DNA of 64,000 nucleotides from Agrobacterium albertimagni AOL15 (GCF_000300855.1 NZ_ALJF01000013.1:496001-560000); one strand, 5' to 3'; counted from the stretch's first letter, positions 26,538-36,884 are shown. Made by a program: numbers and translations. The notes: generated by a model not told the origin, from the letters alone.

Positions 26538-27518
26538 CTAAAGCTTTCCGTATAGATCCTCATCGGCCTTCATATACCCCTTCTCAACCATTCGGTTGAA
26601 GTCGGCGATGATATCTGAATTCATCTCGTTAAGGAGCTTTTCCAGTTGAGACGGAGCAACAGCTTTCATGAATTCGATGTCGTCCAGTTTGCGAAAATCT
26701 CGGTAAGGCAGCGGCGCCCTCGTGGTCACAACATAAATGATGCCTAGCACCGCATTTGTAACCGCCACAGCTACACTTACCTTACTCCAGCTCTCTAAGT
26801 TGCCGTTCTGCCAGATGTCACGAGCGATGAGGAAGTACATACCGCCATATATCAGTAATGCAGTGAGAAGCAGAAATAAGCCAAACAGGAACGGGATCAA
26901 GCTTAGGTTCGAGTTGATTGGTGTCTGCGATATTCGGGGGAGGTTTACGGGTGTGTATCGGCTCATGTTTTCCGAGAAAAAATGAGCTGCGATATGCATC
27001 TGCCTCACCTCTTCAGGTAAGCGTCCTATAATGAATTTCATATATGAGTTCAATGTGTACACATTGTTCTCAAGAATCGCAATGAATACGCCAATAAAGC
27101 TGAGAGCCACTAGAAATACTTCCCGGAACCCCGCGAATTTTGCTTGGATACCAAAGGCGAAGGATAGGTCGCTGTCGATCGCGAAATAATTGGAAACTAG
27201 CGCGGCGAACATAAGCAAACTGATCTGCCTAGCTCGTTTCATTTTCTCCTCGATAGCGTCCCTGTAAGTCCTAAGCCGTTCCAAGGTCGTGAGCGATAGC
27301 GAATGCGCGTCAGTCTCCGCTTCATAGTGCTCAAGGTCCATTTCCAGAAGCTGACTTGGAGTCAACCACAGAACTGGATGGCGCTTCCGAAAATAGCGGT
27401 CTCGACGATATCTGAATCCGAGGCGCGCCACCCTTCTGCGAAACGCAAACGAGTTGCGTGCCAGAATCTTCTGGAGCTTGTCTATCAAGCTTGGGTTCTT
27501 CTGTCCCCTGTCGAGCAT
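26538..27518 (-). CDS. Multi-pass membrane protein of unknown function, low GC
   Basis: A 326-residue protein. A basic N-terminal 60 residues (FRRRVARLGFRYRRDRYFRK) precede a coiled-coil-like helix (TLERLRTYRDAIEEKMKRAR) and four membrane helices: about residues 98-118, 133-152, 208-232 and 245-265. The last 60 residues are again soluble and charged. No family is recognised. Its DNA is visibly AT-richer than the genes on either side, so it was probably acquired. It begins 17 bp after aat on the same strand and so sits at the tail of the dsbA-like/aroQ/acc/aat run. Confidence 0.8.
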   Translation of the reverse strand: MLDRGQKNPSLIDKLQKILARNSFAFRRRVARLGFRYRRDRYFRKRHPVLWLTPSQLLEMDLEHYEAETDAHSLSLTTLERLRTYRDAIEEKMKRARQISLLMFAALVSNYFAIDSDLSFAFGIQAKFAGFREVFLVALSFIGVFIAILENNVYTLNSYMKFIIGRLPEEVRQMHIAAHFFSENMSRYTPVNLPRISQTPINSNLSLIPFLFGLFLLLTALLIYGGMYFLIARDIWQNGNLESWSKVSVAVAVTNAVLGIIYVVTTRAPLPYRDFRKLDDIEFMKAVAPSQLEKLLNEMNSDIIADFNRMVEKGYMKADEDLYGKL

Positions 27519-27535
27519 TTCGCTTCCACCCCCCT

Positions 27536-28150
27536 CTAAAACCGAACCGTATCCCCCTCCATCGCCTTATCCAGCAACACCCCATACTCCGCCTTCGGAA
27601 TATCCACCGCCCCGAACGTCTTCAGATGTTCGGTGGTGAACTGCGTGTCGAGCAACGTAAACCCGCGTTCCCGCAACCGCTCCACCAGATGCACGAGGCA
27701 GATCTTCGAGGCATTGGTGCGCCTTGAGAACATGCTCTCGCCGAAATAGGCGGAGCCGAGGGTGACGCCGTAGAGGCCGCCGACGAGTTCGTCGCCTTCC
27801 CAGGCTTCGACGCTATGGGCATGGCCGAGGCGGTGCAGCGCGCTGTAGAGGTCGCGGATGGTCTGGTTGATCCAGGTGCTCGGCCGGTCGTCTGCCGCTT
27901 CGGCGCATTTGGCTACCACCTGGTCGAAGGCGGTGTCGAAGCGGATGTCGAAGGGGGGTTTGCGGATCGCCTTTTGCAGGCTTTTCGAGACGTGGAAACC
28001 GTCGAGCGGGATGATCCCGCGGATATCCGGCTCGACCCAGAAGAGCTCCGGGTCATCGGCCGATTCCGACATCGGGAACATGCCGATGGAATAGGCGCGC
28101 AGCAAGAGCTCCGGCGTAATGCTTCGGTCCCTGCTGCGTCGCCCAGCCAT
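27536..28150 (-). CDS. aat: Leucyl/phenylalanyl-tRNA--protein transferase
   Basis: A 204-residue Aat enzyme, which adds Leu or Phe from tRNA to N-terminal Arg or Lys of proteins, marking them for ClpAP (N-end rule). Signatures are [58 protein letters not shown] and [17 protein letters not shown]. The ATG at 28150 lies 5 bp from the stop of accC; the frame upstream of it is shadow of accC. Length is normal for alphaproteobacteria. Confidence 0.96.
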   Translation of the reverse strand: MAGRRSRDRSITPELLLRAYSIGMFPMSESADDPELFWVEPDIRGIIPLDGFHVSKSLQKAIRKPPFDIRFDTAFDQVVAKCAEAADDRPSTWINQTIRDLYSALHRLGHAHSVEAWEGDELVGGLYGVTLGSAYFGESMFSRRTNASKICLVHLVERLRERGFTLLDTQFTTEHLKTFGAVDIPKAEYGVLLDKAMEGDTVRF

Positions 28151-28155
28151 CTTGT

Positions 28156-29508
28156 TTACTTGGCCGAGGTTTCGGCCAGATAGTTTTCCAGCCAGTGGAT
28201 GTCGTAGTCGCCGTTGGCGATGTCCTGGTTGGCCACGAGATCCTGGAACAGCGGCAGCGTCGTCTTGATGCCGTCGACGACGAATTCGTCGAGCACGCGG
28301 CGGAGCCGCATCATGCATTCGACGCGGGTGCGGCCATGCACGATCAGCTTGCCGATCAGGCTGTCATAGTAAGGCGGGATCTTGTAGCCGGCATAGACGC
28401 CGGAATCGACGCGAACGCCGAGGCCGCCCGGTGCATGGAAATGCGTGATCGTGCCGGGCGATGGCACGAAGGTGCGCGGGTCCTCGGCATTGATACGGCA
28501 TTCGATGGCATGGCCGGAGAACACCACCTGATCCTGCGTGACCGAGAGGCCGGCGCCGGAGGCGACGCGGATCTGCTCATGCACGAGGTCGATGCCGGTG
28601 ATGGCTTCGGTGATCGGATGCTCGACCTGAAGGCGGGTGTTCATCTCGATGAAGAAGAACTCGCCGTTTTCGTAGAGGAATTCGATCGTGCCGGCGCCCC
28701 GGTACTTCATCTTCTTCATCGCATCAGCGCAGATCTGGCCGATCTTCATGCGCTGCTCGACATTGAGGGCAGGGGAATTGGCTTCTTCCCAGACCTTCTG
28801 GTGGCGGCGCTGCAGCGAGCAGTCGCGTTCACCGAGATGGATGGCATTGCCGGCGCCATCACCGACAACCTGCACCTCGATATGGCGCGGCTTGCCGAGA
28901 TATTTTTCCATGTAGACGGCGTCGTTGCCGAAGGCGGCCAGCGCTTCGGAACGGGCCGTCGACACGGCTTCTTCCAGCTCGGCCTCGTTCTTTGCCACCT
29001 TCATGCCGCGGCCACCGCCACCGGCAGTCGCCTTGATCAGCACGGGGAAGCCGATTTCGCGCGCAATCTTCAACGCGTTCTCGGGCAGCACTTCGCCGTC
29101 CGAACCCGGAACGACCGGGATGCCGAGTTCGACCGCGGTCTTCTTCGCCGTGATCTTGTCGCCCATCAGGCGGATATGCTCCGCCGTCGGTCCGATGAAG
29201 GTGATGCCGTGGGCGTCGAGGATGTCGGCGAACTTGGCATTCTCCGACAGGAAGCCGTAGCCCGGGTGGACTGCGTCAGCACCGGTGATCTCGCAGGCAG
29301 CGACGATCTGGTGGATGTTGAGATAGCTGTCGCGCGACGGCGGCGGGCCGATGCAAACGCTTTCGTCGGCAAGGCGCACATGCATGGCATTGGCGTCGGC
29401 GGTCGAATGGACCGCCACGGTCGCAATGCCGAGTTCCTTGCAGGCGCGAAGCACGCGCAGCGCGATTTCGCCGCGGTTGGCGATGAGGATTTTCGAGATA
29501 CCGCTCAT
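28156..29508 (-). CDS. accC: Acetyl-CoA carboxylase, biotin carboxylase subunit
   Basis: A 450-residue ATP-grasp biotin carboxylase. It begins [20 protein letters not shown]; the ATP-binding loop is [17 protein letters not shown], followed by [20 protein letters not shown] and [20 protein letters not shown], the catalytic-base region. It carboxylates biotin on AccB in the first step of fatty acid synthesis. It lies 4 bp downstream of accB and 5 bp upstream of aat, forming one operon. Confidence 0.98.
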   Translation of the reverse strand: MSGISKILIANRGEIALRVLRACKELGIATVAVHSTADANAMHVRLADESVCIGPPPSRDSYLNIHQIVAACEITGADAVHPGYGFLSENAKFADILDAHGITFIGPTAEHIRLMGDKITAKKTAVELGIPVVPGSDGEVLPENALKIAREIGFPVLIKATAGGGGRGMKVAKNEAELEEAVSTARSEALAAFGNDAVYMEKYLGKPRHIEVQVVGDGAGNAIHLGERDCSLQRRHQKVWEEANSPALNVEQRMKIGQICADAMKKMKYRGAGTIEFLYENGEFFFIEMNTRLQVEHPITEAITGIDLVHEQIRVASGAGLSVTQDQVVFSGHAIECRINAEDPRTFVPSPGTITHFHAPGGLGVRVDSGVYAGYKIPPYYDSLIGKLIVHGRTRVECMMRLRRVLDEFVVDGIKTTLPLFQDLVANQDIANGDYDIHWLENYLAETSAK

Positions 29509-29512
29509 CGGA

Positions 29513-29995
29513 TCACTCGATGATCACGAGAGGCTCGCCGTATTCGACCGGGCTTGCATCGTCGATGATGATCTCGACGACCTTGCCGGACTTGGGCGAG
29601 GGGATCTGGTTCATGGTCTTCATGGCTTCGATGATCAGAAGCGTCTGGCCTTCCTTGACCGTCTGGCCGACTTCGACGAAGGCGCGGGCGCCCGGTGCCG
29701 GCGACAAGTAGACCGTGCCGACCATGGGGGCGGTGACGGCATTGGAAAGGTCGCGGGCGGCGGGAGCAGCCGGTGCTGCGGCAGCGGCAGGAGCGGCAGC
29801 GGGGGCCGGTGCGGCCGGCGCCTGGTAGGCATAGCCCTGCATCTGCTGCGGCATCATGACAGGGGTGCCGTTGCGCGAAACGCGGATGCGCAGGTCGTCC
29901 TGCTCCACTTCGATCTCGGTGAGATCCGTATCGTTGAGGATGTTTGCGAGATCGCGGATCAGCTTCTGATCGATGCCCGATTTCTTTTCAGCCAT
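29513..29995 (-). CDS. accB: Acetyl-CoA carboxylase, biotin carboxyl carrier protein
   Basis: A 160-residue BCCP. The biotinylation motif [11 protein letters not shown] places the modified lysine at K126, with the thumb and sheet ([11 protein letters not shown]) closing the C-terminal domain. A flexible Ala/Pro-rich linker covers about residues 55-80. It carries biotin between AccC and the carboxyltransferase. The gene is followed within 4 bp by accC and preceded by aroQ, with 22 bp between. Confidence 0.98.
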   Translation of the reverse strand: MAEKKSGIDQKLIRDLANILNDTDLTEIEVEQDDLRIRVSRNGTPVMMPQQMQGYAYQAPAAPAPAAAPAAAAAPAAPAARDLSNAVTAPMVGTVYLSPAPGARAFVEVGQTVKEGQTLLIIEAMKTMNQIPSPKSGKVVEIIIDDASPVEYGEPLVIIE

Positions 29996-30017
29996 GGGTG
30001 GATGTCCTGTATTCTTG

Positions 30018-30458
30018 TTATTGCGTGATGGTTTTCAGCGCCTGAAGCGCCAGGATGTAGCTATGAGGTCCGAAGCCGCAGATCACGCCCTTAGCTGCGG
30101 GCGCTATCACCGATTTGTGGCGGAATTCCTCGCGCGCATGCACGTTGGAAATATGCACCTCGATGACCGGAAGCGGGGATACGGCCTTGATCGCGTCATG
30201 CAGGGCAATCGACGTATGCGTATAGGCCCCGGCATTGATTGCGACGCCGACCGACTTCTCGCCTGCCTCGTGCAGCCAGCTCACGAGGTCACCCTCATGA
30301 TTGGACTGGCGGAAGTCGATGGTCAGCCCGAGCTCGGCGCCGGCGGCCTTGCAGTCTGCCTCGATATCGGCGAGCGTCTTGCCGCCATAGATCCCCGGTT
30401 CCCGCTTTCCCAGCATGTTGAGATTAGGGCCGTTCAGCACGAAAATGGTTTTGCTCAT
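30018..30458 (-). CDS. aroQ: Type II 3-dehydroquinate dehydratase
   Basis: A 146-residue type II enzyme of the shikimate pathway, removing water from 3-dehydroquinate. It shows the full set of family motifs: NGPNLNMLGKREPGIYG (with the active-site Tyr), RQSNHEGDLVSWLHEA, INAGAYTHTSIALHDAI and EVHISNVHAREEFRHKS (with the catalytic His region). It normally forms dodecamers. Its place upstream of accBC is common in alphaproteobacteria. Confidence 0.98.
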   Translation of the reverse strand: MSKTIFVLNGPNLNMLGKREPGIYGGKTLADIEADCKAAGAELGLTIDFRQSNHEGDLVSWLHEAGEKSVGVAINAGAYTHTSIALHDAIKAVSPLPVIEVHISNVHAREEFRHKSVIAPAAKGVICGFGPHSYILALQALKTITQ

Positions 30459-30601
30459 CTACGCTTCCGTCGACTTTCAACCGCCTCCTATAGACCGAGA
30501 GCCCCTGTAGGGAAAGCCCTTTGCCGTGATCGCGCCAAACCGTCCCCGGAAAACCGGGAATGGCGGCGGGACGGGGAGGGGAAAGAGGGAGATTTTGTCC
30601 C

Positions 30602-31363
30602 TCAGCAGGTGGCCTTGCCGCAGGCGCGCACATTGCCAACCTTGGCGACGATCGCCTCCTTGCCGACGGCGCCGGGGATGGTTTCGTTGCCGATGACATA
30701 GGAAGGCGTGCCGGTGATGCCGAGGCTGGTCGCCAGCTGATAGGCTTCCTGCACCTGTTCGGCATTCGAGCTTTCGGCCATCTTGGCGCGAATGGCATCC
30801 TCGGCCAAGCCGAGCTCGCCGGCAATGGCGATCGCGCTTTCTTCCGAGGCGCGGCCGTCCTGGGTCATCATGGCGCGGAAGAAGGCACCGTAATTGTCGG
30901 GCGACAGCTTGCGCACGGCATCCGAGACCTTGTGCGCGGCTTCCGAGTCCGGTCCGAGGATCGGGAATTCCTTGAGGACGTAGCGGACATTCTTGTCCTC
31001 GGCGATGACCGCTTCCATGTCGGCATGGGCACGGCGGCAATAGCCGCAATTGTAGTCGAAGAACTCGACCACGGTGACATCGCCCTCCGGGTTGCCGATG
31101 GCCAGATCATAGGCCGAATTGAAGATCGCATCCCTGTTGGTCGAGAGGGCCTCGGCCGAGCGCTGCGAGCGGATCTCTTCCTGCTTCTTCTGCAGGGATT
31201 CCTGCACTTCGAGCATGATTTCCGGGTTTTCGATCAGGTATTCGCGGATGAACTCGCCGAACTCCTTCTTCTGCGCGTCGTCGAGGGCACCAGCCGGAAG
31301 CGGCATCAGGGCGGGAAGGAGTGCCACGCTTGCGCTGGCGATCATCTTGAAGTTCAGGGCCAT
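30602..31363 (-). CDS. DsbA-family thiol-disulfide oxidoreductase, exported
   Basis: A 253-residue periplasmic protein. A signal peptide covers about residues 1-26 (ends PLPAGA). A charged helical N-terminal segment (KKEFGEFIREYLIENPEIML, as in the ScsC/BdbD type) precedes the thioredoxin domain with the CGYC active site in FFDYNCGYCRRAHADMEA, and the cis-Pro loop is GITGTPSYVIGNE. It oxidises or isomerises disulfides in exported proteins. It lies at the upstream end of the aroQ-acc-aat run. Confidence 0.93.
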   Translation of the reverse strand: MALNFKMIASASVALLPALMPLPAGALDDAQKKEFGEFIREYLIENPEIMLEVQESLQKKQEEIRSQRSAEALSTNRDAIFNSAYDLAIGNPEGDVTVVEFFDYNCGYCRRAHADMEAVIAEDKNVRYVLKEFPILGPDSEAAHKVSDAVRKLSPDNYGAFFRAMMTQDGRASEESAIAIAGELGLAEDAIRAKMAESSNAEQVQEAYQLATSLGITGTPSYVIGNETIPGAVGKEAIVAKVGNVRACGKATC

Positions 31364-31554
31364 GTCGTTCCTCGTCCTTGCCGTCCTCGTTCTTGATATC
31401 AGGCGATATCGGGTCGTCCTTACCGGCTGACATCGAGCCTAAAGGCTCATGCTTTCAAGCGGAATGGCTTTTTTGCACTGCCTTGTCCAGCCTCTCCATT
31501 GTGATGACGCGCGCTTTGCGGCAAATGTCGGGCATCTGATCGAGGAGCCAAGCA

Positions 31555-32721
31555 TTGATTTCGATTTCCCGCCGCAGCGCCGTCGAACCCTTCCACGCCA
31601 TGGATGTTTTGGCCGAAGCCACCCGCAGACGGCAGGAGGGGCGCCCGGTCATCTCCATGGCCGTGGGTCAGCCCGGCCATCCGGCACCCCAGGCAGCGCT
31701 TGAAGCCGCGCGTCAGGCGCTCGAAGGCGGCCGCATCGGCTACACGGATGCGCTCGGCCTGACCGGCCTGCGCCAGGCGCTTGCCGAGGAATACGAGCGT
31801 CGACACAATGTCTCCGTCGACTGGAACCGCATCGTCGTCACCACTGGCTCGTCCGCCGGCTTCAACCTTGCCTTCCTCTCGCTCTTCGACGTTGGCGATG
31901 CCGTCGCCATCGCCAGACCCGGCTACCCTGCCTATCGCAGCATTCTGGCGGCACTCGGCCTGAAGGTCGTCGAAGTCGCAGTCGGCCCTGACACCGGCTT
32001 TACGCTCACGCCGGAAAGCCTGGAGCGTGCACAAGCCGAGGCGGGCATCCGCCTCAAGGGCGTGCTGCTCGCAAGCCCCGCCAACCCGACCGGCACGGTG
32101 ACCACCAAGGCCCAGCTCAAGGCCGTTTACGACTACTGTCAGGGCGCAGGGATCACATTGATCTCCGACGAGATCTATCACGGCCTGACCTACGGCTCTG
32201 AAGAGGCGACGGCGCTCGAGATCGGCGACGATGCCGTCATCATCAACTCCTTCTCCAAGTACTATTGCATGACCGGCTGGCGCATCGGCTGGATGGTCTT
32301 GCCGCAAGAGCTGGTGCGCCCGGTCGAATGCGTCGCCCAGAGCCTCTACATCTCCGCCCCGGAACTCTCGCAGATCGCGGCACTCGCCGCGTTGAGCGCG
32401 ACCGAAGAGCTGGAACACTACAAGGCCGCCTGCCAGGCTAACAGAGACTTCCTGCTGGCGCGCCTGCCGGCACTCGGCCTGCCGCTGCTCTCGCCGATGG
32501 ACGGAGCCTTCTACGCCTACGTCGATGCGAGCAGCTTCACCAATGACAGCATGGGCTTTGCAAAGCGCATTCTCGCCGAGACCGATGTCGCGGTCACGCC
32601 CGGTCGCGACTTCGATCCGGTCGATGGGCATCTGGCGCTGCGACTGTCCTATGCAGGCACCATGGCCGACATGGTCGAAGCGACCGAACGCCTGGAAAGA
32701 TGGCTGCCGAAGAGCGTGTAG
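31555..32721 (+). CDS. Class I/II PLP-dependent aminotransferase
   Basis: A 388-residue fold-type I enzyme. The PLP lysine is K235 in NSFSKYYCMTGWRIGW, with TTGSSAGFNLAFLSL, SPANPTGTV and DEIYHGLTY as other PLP-contact motifs, and the substrate arginine region LALRLSYAG at the end. It is related to aspartate/aromatic aminotransferases but the substrate is uncertain. The start is a TTG at 31555, supported by GAGGAG at 31542-31547; no in-frame ATG lies before the conserved region. The 3' end overlaps the non-homologous leader of the following GNAT frame. Confidence 0.93.
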   Translation: MISISRRSAVEPFHAMDVLAEATRRRQEGRPVISMAVGQPGHPAPQAALEAARQALEGGRIGYTDALGLTGLRQALAEEYERRHNVSVDWNRIVVTTGSSAGFNLAFLSLFDVGDAVAIARPGYPAYRSILAALGLKVVEVAVGPDTGFTLTPESLERAQAEAGIRLKGVLLASPANPTGTVTTKAQLKAVYDYCQGAGITLISDEIYHGLTYGSEEATALEIGDDAVIINSFSKYYCMTGWRIGWMVLPQELVRPVECVAQSLYISAPELSQIAALAALSATEELEHYKAACQANRDFLLARLPALGLPLLSPMDGAFYAYVDASSFTNDSMGFAKRILAETDVAVTPGRDFDPVDGHLALRLSYAGTMADMVEATERLERWLPKSV

Positions 32722-32837
32722 GCATTGAGCGAAATAGATTCGCGATCAACGGCTTCTGGCCCTTTGCTGAATCGGATCGAGAGCCTTCTGAATCAGTTTA
32801 TGAAGTCGGCGGAATGATCGCATGGGGAGGGGATGGC

Positions 32838-33398
32838 ATGACATCGAAACGGATCAGCCAACTGGTGAGCGCCCCTGATATTTTCACCGAGCGCACGCAT
32901 ATGCGCGCCCACCGGCTCGAGGACTTCGAGGCGATGCTGGCCATGTGGCAGGACGATGCCGTCGTCCGCCACATCACGGGTCGTCCCTCGACCTCGAACG
33001 AAACCTGGTCGCGGCTCCTTCGCTATATCGGTCATTGGCATGCCCTCGGCTTCGGCTACTGGGTGATCGAAGACCGAGAGACGGGGCTCTATCTTGGGGA
33101 AGCGGGCTTCGCCGATTTTCACCGCGACATGGATCCACCCCTCGGCTCCGCGCCGGAAGCCGGTTGGGCGATCGTTTCGGCAAGCCAAGGACGCGGTCTT
33201 GCAACCGAAGTGATGCAGGCAGCCCATGCGTGGATCGACGCGCACAATCCCCATGACCATACGGCCTGCATCTTGGATCCCGCGCATCATGCATCGGTCA
33301 GGGTCGCCGAGAAATGCGGATATCGGCTCGAATATGAGACGAGCTTTCAAGGCGGTGCGACAGCCGTGATGAAGCGGCCTTCGAAGTCGTCCTCCTAG
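32838..33398 (+). CDS. GNAT-family (RimJ-like) N-acetyltransferase
   Basis: A 186-residue GNAT of the RimJ/RimL branch: FTERTHMRAHRLEDFEAMLA at the N terminus, GYWVIEDRETGLYLGEAGF in the middle, and an acetyl-CoA loop of SASQGRGLATEVMQAAHAW, then HHASVRVAEKCGYRLEYET. The frame extends upstream to 32700 inside the aminotransferase gene, but the ATG at 32838 with GGGGAGGGG before it is the likely start. The substrate may be a protein N terminus, which is typical of this branch. Confidence 0.86.
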   Translation: MTSKRISQLVSAPDIFTERTHMRAHRLEDFEAMLAMWQDDAVVRHITGRPSTSNETWSRLLRYIGHWHALGFGYWVIEDRETGLYLGEAGFADFHRDMDPPLGSAPEAGWAIVSASQGRGLATEVMQAAHAWIDAHNPHDHTACILDPAHHASVRVAEKCGYRLEYETSFQGGATAVMKRPSKSSS

Positions 33399-33421
33399 AC
33401 TGAACGAACCGACCAAAGAAA

Positions 33422-33447
33422 AAAGGGCCCCGTCGAGGGCCCTTTTT
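33422..33447. terminator. Bidirectional intrinsic terminator between GNAT gene and rne
   Basis: AAAGGGCCC pairs with GGGCCCTTT across a 6-nt loop, with an A-run on the left and a T-run on the right. It serves both the rightward GNAT gene (ends 33398) and the leftward rne gene (ends 33473). Confidence 0.85.
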
Positions 33448-33472
33448 GCATTCACTCAGGAAGCGGCAGGTC

Positions 33473-36403
33473 TCAGAAGAAACCGCGCTTCTGCCACCAG
33501 CCGCCCTTCTTGGGCTTGGCCGCGTCTGCACCATCTTCCGATGCCTTGACTGAGGTCACGACCGGCTCGGACGACGCGACGTTGGATTCGCGGTTGGCGC
33601 GGGCGGGCTTTGCTTCTTCTGCGGCAACCGCAGGGGCGGGCTCGGCCACCGACTCAGCAGCGGGCACGTCCACGATCGCTTCGGCGACAGTTTCGACAGG
33701 CGCGGCAGTTTCGGCGGGTGCAACAGCCACGACCGGGGCCAATTCGGCAACCGCTTCAGGCTCGGTGCCTACCTTTGCCTTGCGGGTGCGGCGCGGCTTC
33801 GGCTTTGCGGCCGCGACTGGCTCTTCGACGGTTTCCGTCGTTTCTGGCGCAGCGACCTCCGCGGTTTCGGTGGCTACGGCCTCGACCGAAGCATCGTCCG
33901 CGTCGTCGCCTTCGCCCTCGTCACCGGCTTCGTCGGAAGCGTCCATCGAACCTTCTTCGCCCGGACGGTTGCGACGGCCACCGCGCTTGCCGCGACGGCG
34001 GCGCTTGCGCTTCTGGGCGTCGTCGCCATTGCCGTCACCATCGACTTCGGTTGCGCGGATTTCGCCGTTGTTCTCGCCGGCGTCGTCCTCGCCCTCGTCA
34101 CCATCCTCATCGTCGAGGTCGGCGCCGTTGTCACCGTTCTGGGCGTCCGCATGGCTGCCATTGCCGTTCTGGCCGTTCTTGCCACGACGGCGACGGCGAC
34201 GCTTGCGCTTGCGGTTGCCCTGATCGTCACCCTCGGCGCGTGCCGGCTGCGGCGCGCTTTCCGTCTTGGCGGCGACGACGATTTCTTCCTCGTCTTCGTC
34301 CTCGGGCTCCGGAATGTAGTCGTCCTCTTCCTCGATCTCGGGCAGAAGCGACATCAGGCTTTCGATCTTCACCGGGTTCTCGACGGCTTCACCGCGCTCG
34401 ATGGTGAAGTGCTGCGAGCCGCCATGCTGGGCGGGCATGCCGCCGTCGATGACGATGGACACGCCGAAGCGGCCTTCATAGTCGACGATCGTGTCGCGCT
34501 TCTGGTTGAGGAGGTAGAGTGCCGTCTCCGGCGTCGTGTGCACGATGATGTCGTGCGTCGTTGCCTTCAGCAGGAATTCCTCGATGCCGCGCAGGACATG
34601 CAGGGCAACGGAAGACTGCGAGCGGATGAGGCCAGTACCGGCGCAATGCGGGCAGACCTGCGTGGTCGATTCCAGCACCGATGCGCGGATGCGCTGGCGC
34701 GACATTTCCAGAAGGCCGAAATGCGAGATGCGGCCGACCTGGATGCGGGCGCGGTCGTTCTTCAGGCAATCCTTCAGCTTCTTCTCGACGGCGCGGTTGT
34801 TGCGCTTTTCTTCCATGTCGATGAAGTCGATGACGATCAGGCCGGCCAAGTCGCGCAAACGCAACTGGCGGGCAACTTCTTCCGCCGCTTCCAGGTTGGT
34901 CTGGAGGGCCGTGTCTTCGATCGAGTATTCGCGGGTCGAACGACCGGAGTTGACGTCGATCGAAACCAGCGCTTCCGTCTGGTTGATGATGATGTAGCCG
35001 CCCGACTTCAGCGTCACCTGCGGCTGCAGCATCTTGTCGAGCTGGCCCTCGATGCCCGAACGGGCAAAGATCGGATGCAGGTCGCGATACGGCTGAACCA
35101 CCTTGGCATGGCTCGGCATCAGCATCTTCATGAAGTCTTTCGCTTCACGATAGCCTTCTTCGCCCGAGACGATGATCTCGGAAATATCCTTGTTGTAGAG
35201 GTCGCGGATCGAGCGCTTGATCAGCGATCCCTCTTCGTAAACAAGGCAAGGCGCGGTCGAGGCGAGCGTCAGCGTGCGGACATTCTCCCACAGACGCATC
35301 AGATATTCGAAGTCGCGCTTGATCTCGACCTTGGTGCGGTTCGCACCGGCGGTGCGCAAGATCACACCCATGCCCTGCGGCACTTCGAGCCCGCGGGCGA
35401 TTTCCTTCAGGCGCTTGCGGTCTGTCGGCTGGGTGATCTTGCGGGAAATGCCGCCGCCACGCGCGGTGTTCGGCATCAGGACCGAGTAACGTCCGGCGAG
35501 CGACAGATAGGTGGTGAGAGCCGCACCCTTGTTGCCGCGCTCTTCCTTGGCAACCTGAACCAGCAGGATCTGCCGGCGCTTGATCACTTCCTGGATGCGG
35601 TACTGCTTGCGCGGCTTGCGGATGACGCGATCCGGAACCTCTTCCATGGCGTCTTCTGCGCCAACGGATTCGATCTCTTCCTTTTCCTCGACGTGATCGT
35701 CGTCATCATCGTCGCCGTCATCATCGCCGCGACGGCCGCCACGGCGTCCGCCGGCTTCTTCGGAGATCTCGTCCATGTCGACCATGGCAGCAATGGTGCC
35801 GCCTTCGGCGTCGTCGGAGCCTTCGCTGCCCTCTTCCGCAGACGTCTCCTCAGCGGCGGCCTTCTTGGCGCGCGGCTTGCGAACCCGCTTCGGCTTGGCC
35901 TTGGCAGCAGGTTCTTCGGCTACAACTTCGCTCTCGCCTTCGACCACAGCCGCCGCGGCGACATCGGCGTCGGCTTCAGCTGCCAGTTCGGCCGCGACAT
36001 CGTCAACGATCGCCGAGGCGACGGAATTGGTGGGGTTGATGCCGATGTCGGGCTGATCCTGCTGGGCAGGGTCGTTGAAGACCTCATCGCCTTCGACGTC
36101 GTTTTCCTTGCGATGCTCTTCGGCTTCCGCGCGAAGCAGCGCCTGACGGTCGGCGAGCGGGATCTGGTAATAGTCGGGGTGGATTTCGGCAAAGGCCAGG
36201 AAGCCGTGGCGGTTGCCACCGTAATCGACGAAAGCGGCCTGCAGCGATGGTTCGACCCTCGTTACCTTCGCCAGATAGATATTGCCTCGGATCTGCTTTT
36301 TATGTTGGGATTCGAAGTCGAATTCTTCAATGCGGTTACCACGAACGACGACAACGCGCGTCTCTTCCTCGTGAGACGCGTCGATAAGCATTTTGTCTGC
36401 CAT
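33473..36403 (-). CDS. rne: Ribonuclease E
   Basis: A 976-residue RNase E. The catalytic half opens MADKMLIDASHEEETRVVVV. The S1 domain is split by a large acidic insert at about residues 100-270, typical of alphaproteobacteria. The nuclease core has LIVIDFIDMEEKRNNRAVEK and the zinc-link CPHCAGTG. The C-terminal third is a low-complexity scaffold with KRKRRRRRRGKNG and further Glu/Ala/Arg-rich blocks, expected to bind RNA and degradosome partners. It is the main mRNA-decay and rRNA-processing endonuclease. Its leader and that of amiC share the 36404-37078 region. Confidence 0.97.
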   Translation of the reverse strand: MADKMLIDASHEEETRVVVVRGNRIEEFDFESQHKKQIRGNIYLAKVTRVEPSLQAAFVDYGGNRHGFLAFAEIHPDYYQIPLADRQALLRAEAEEHRKENDVEGDEVFNDPAQQDQPDIGINPTNSVASAIVDDVAAELAAEADADVAAAAVVEGESEVVAEEPAAKAKPKRVRKPRAKKAAAEETSAEEGSEGSDDAEGGTIAAMVDMDEISEEAGGRRGGRRGDDDGDDDDDDHVEEKEEIESVGAEDAMEEVPDRVIRKPRKQYRIQEVIKRRQILLVQVAKEERGNKGAALTTYLSLAGRYSVLMPNTARGGGISRKITQPTDRKRLKEIARGLEVPQGMGVILRTAGANRTKVEIKRDFEYLMRLWENVRTLTLASTAPCLVYEEGSLIKRSIRDLYNKDISEIIVSGEEGYREAKDFMKMLMPSHAKVVQPYRDLHPIFARSGIEGQLDKMLQPQVTLKSGGYIIINQTEALVSIDVNSGRSTREYSIEDTALQTNLEAAEEVARQLRLRDLAGLIVIDFIDMEEKRNNRAVEKKLKDCLKNDRARIQVGRISHFGLLEMSRQRIRASVLESTTQVCPHCAGTGLIRSQSSVALHVLRGIEEFLLKATTHDIIVHTTPETALYLLNQKRDTIVDYEGRFGVSIVIDGGMPAQHGGSQHFTIERGEAVENPVKIESLMSLLPEIEEEDDYIPEPEDEDEEEIVVAAKTESAPQPARAEGDDQGNRKRKRRRRRRGKNGQNGNGSHADAQNGDNGADLDDEDGDEGEDDAGENNGEIRATEVDGDGNGDDAQKRKRRRRGKRGGRRNRPGEEGSMDASDEAGDEGEGDDADDASVEAVATETAEVAAPETTETVEEPVAAAKPKPRRTRKAKVGTEPEAVAELAPVVAVAPAETAAPVETVAEAIVDVPAAESVAEPAPAVAAEEAKPARANRESNVASSEPVVTSVKASEDGADAAKPKKGGWWQKRGFF

Positions 36404-36884
36404 TTAAGCTGTGCTCCTCGGCGCCCTCGGTCGGTGGTCCACCCGCGCGCTGAACTTTGAAGCGGCTGGAACCTAGCGGACTGTGCGCCGGATATAGATG
36501 TGGACGCACGGAGGACCGGGTTTGCAACATACGGACGGACAGCGGGACACTTTCTGATCCCGATCCGTTCCTGGTTATGTAAACCTGTTGCAAAGACATC
36601 AAAAACCGTACGTCAACGACAATGATATGAACCCCTCGGGGCCCGATGAAGGCTCGGTAAAGAGCTGATGGTGGAGAGCCACCGATGATGTGCCGACCGT
36701 GTCGGCGTGTTGAACCAGTTTCAGGAAAAAATGCGGCGACGGCAGATGAATGTCCGATTGAACAGGCGCCAATTCCATTGTCTGAGGTTGGCAGCCGTGG
36801 GCGGAATTCTATCCCGTTTGCACTTTTATCCCTCGTTTGCCTTGTATGTTTTCTACGTCACAATAGCAAGAGCAAACGGATTTA
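36404..36884. other. Divergent rne/amiC leader region without a gene
   Basis: No convincing coding frame was found here. RNase E mRNAs usually have long structured leaders, and this stretch has several short hairpins: GGTGG-AGAG-CCACC near 36670 and CCGAC-CGT-GTCGG near 36694. They could be part of the rne leader (feedback control by RNase E is known in E. coli) or of the amiC leader; neither is shown by the sequence. Confidence 0.45.

Noticed and set aside
33510..36460. Long plus-strand frames inside rne (up to 769 residues)
   Set aside because: They mirror the high-GC, low-complexity rne coding strand; rne has clear family motifs throughout, so these are shadows.
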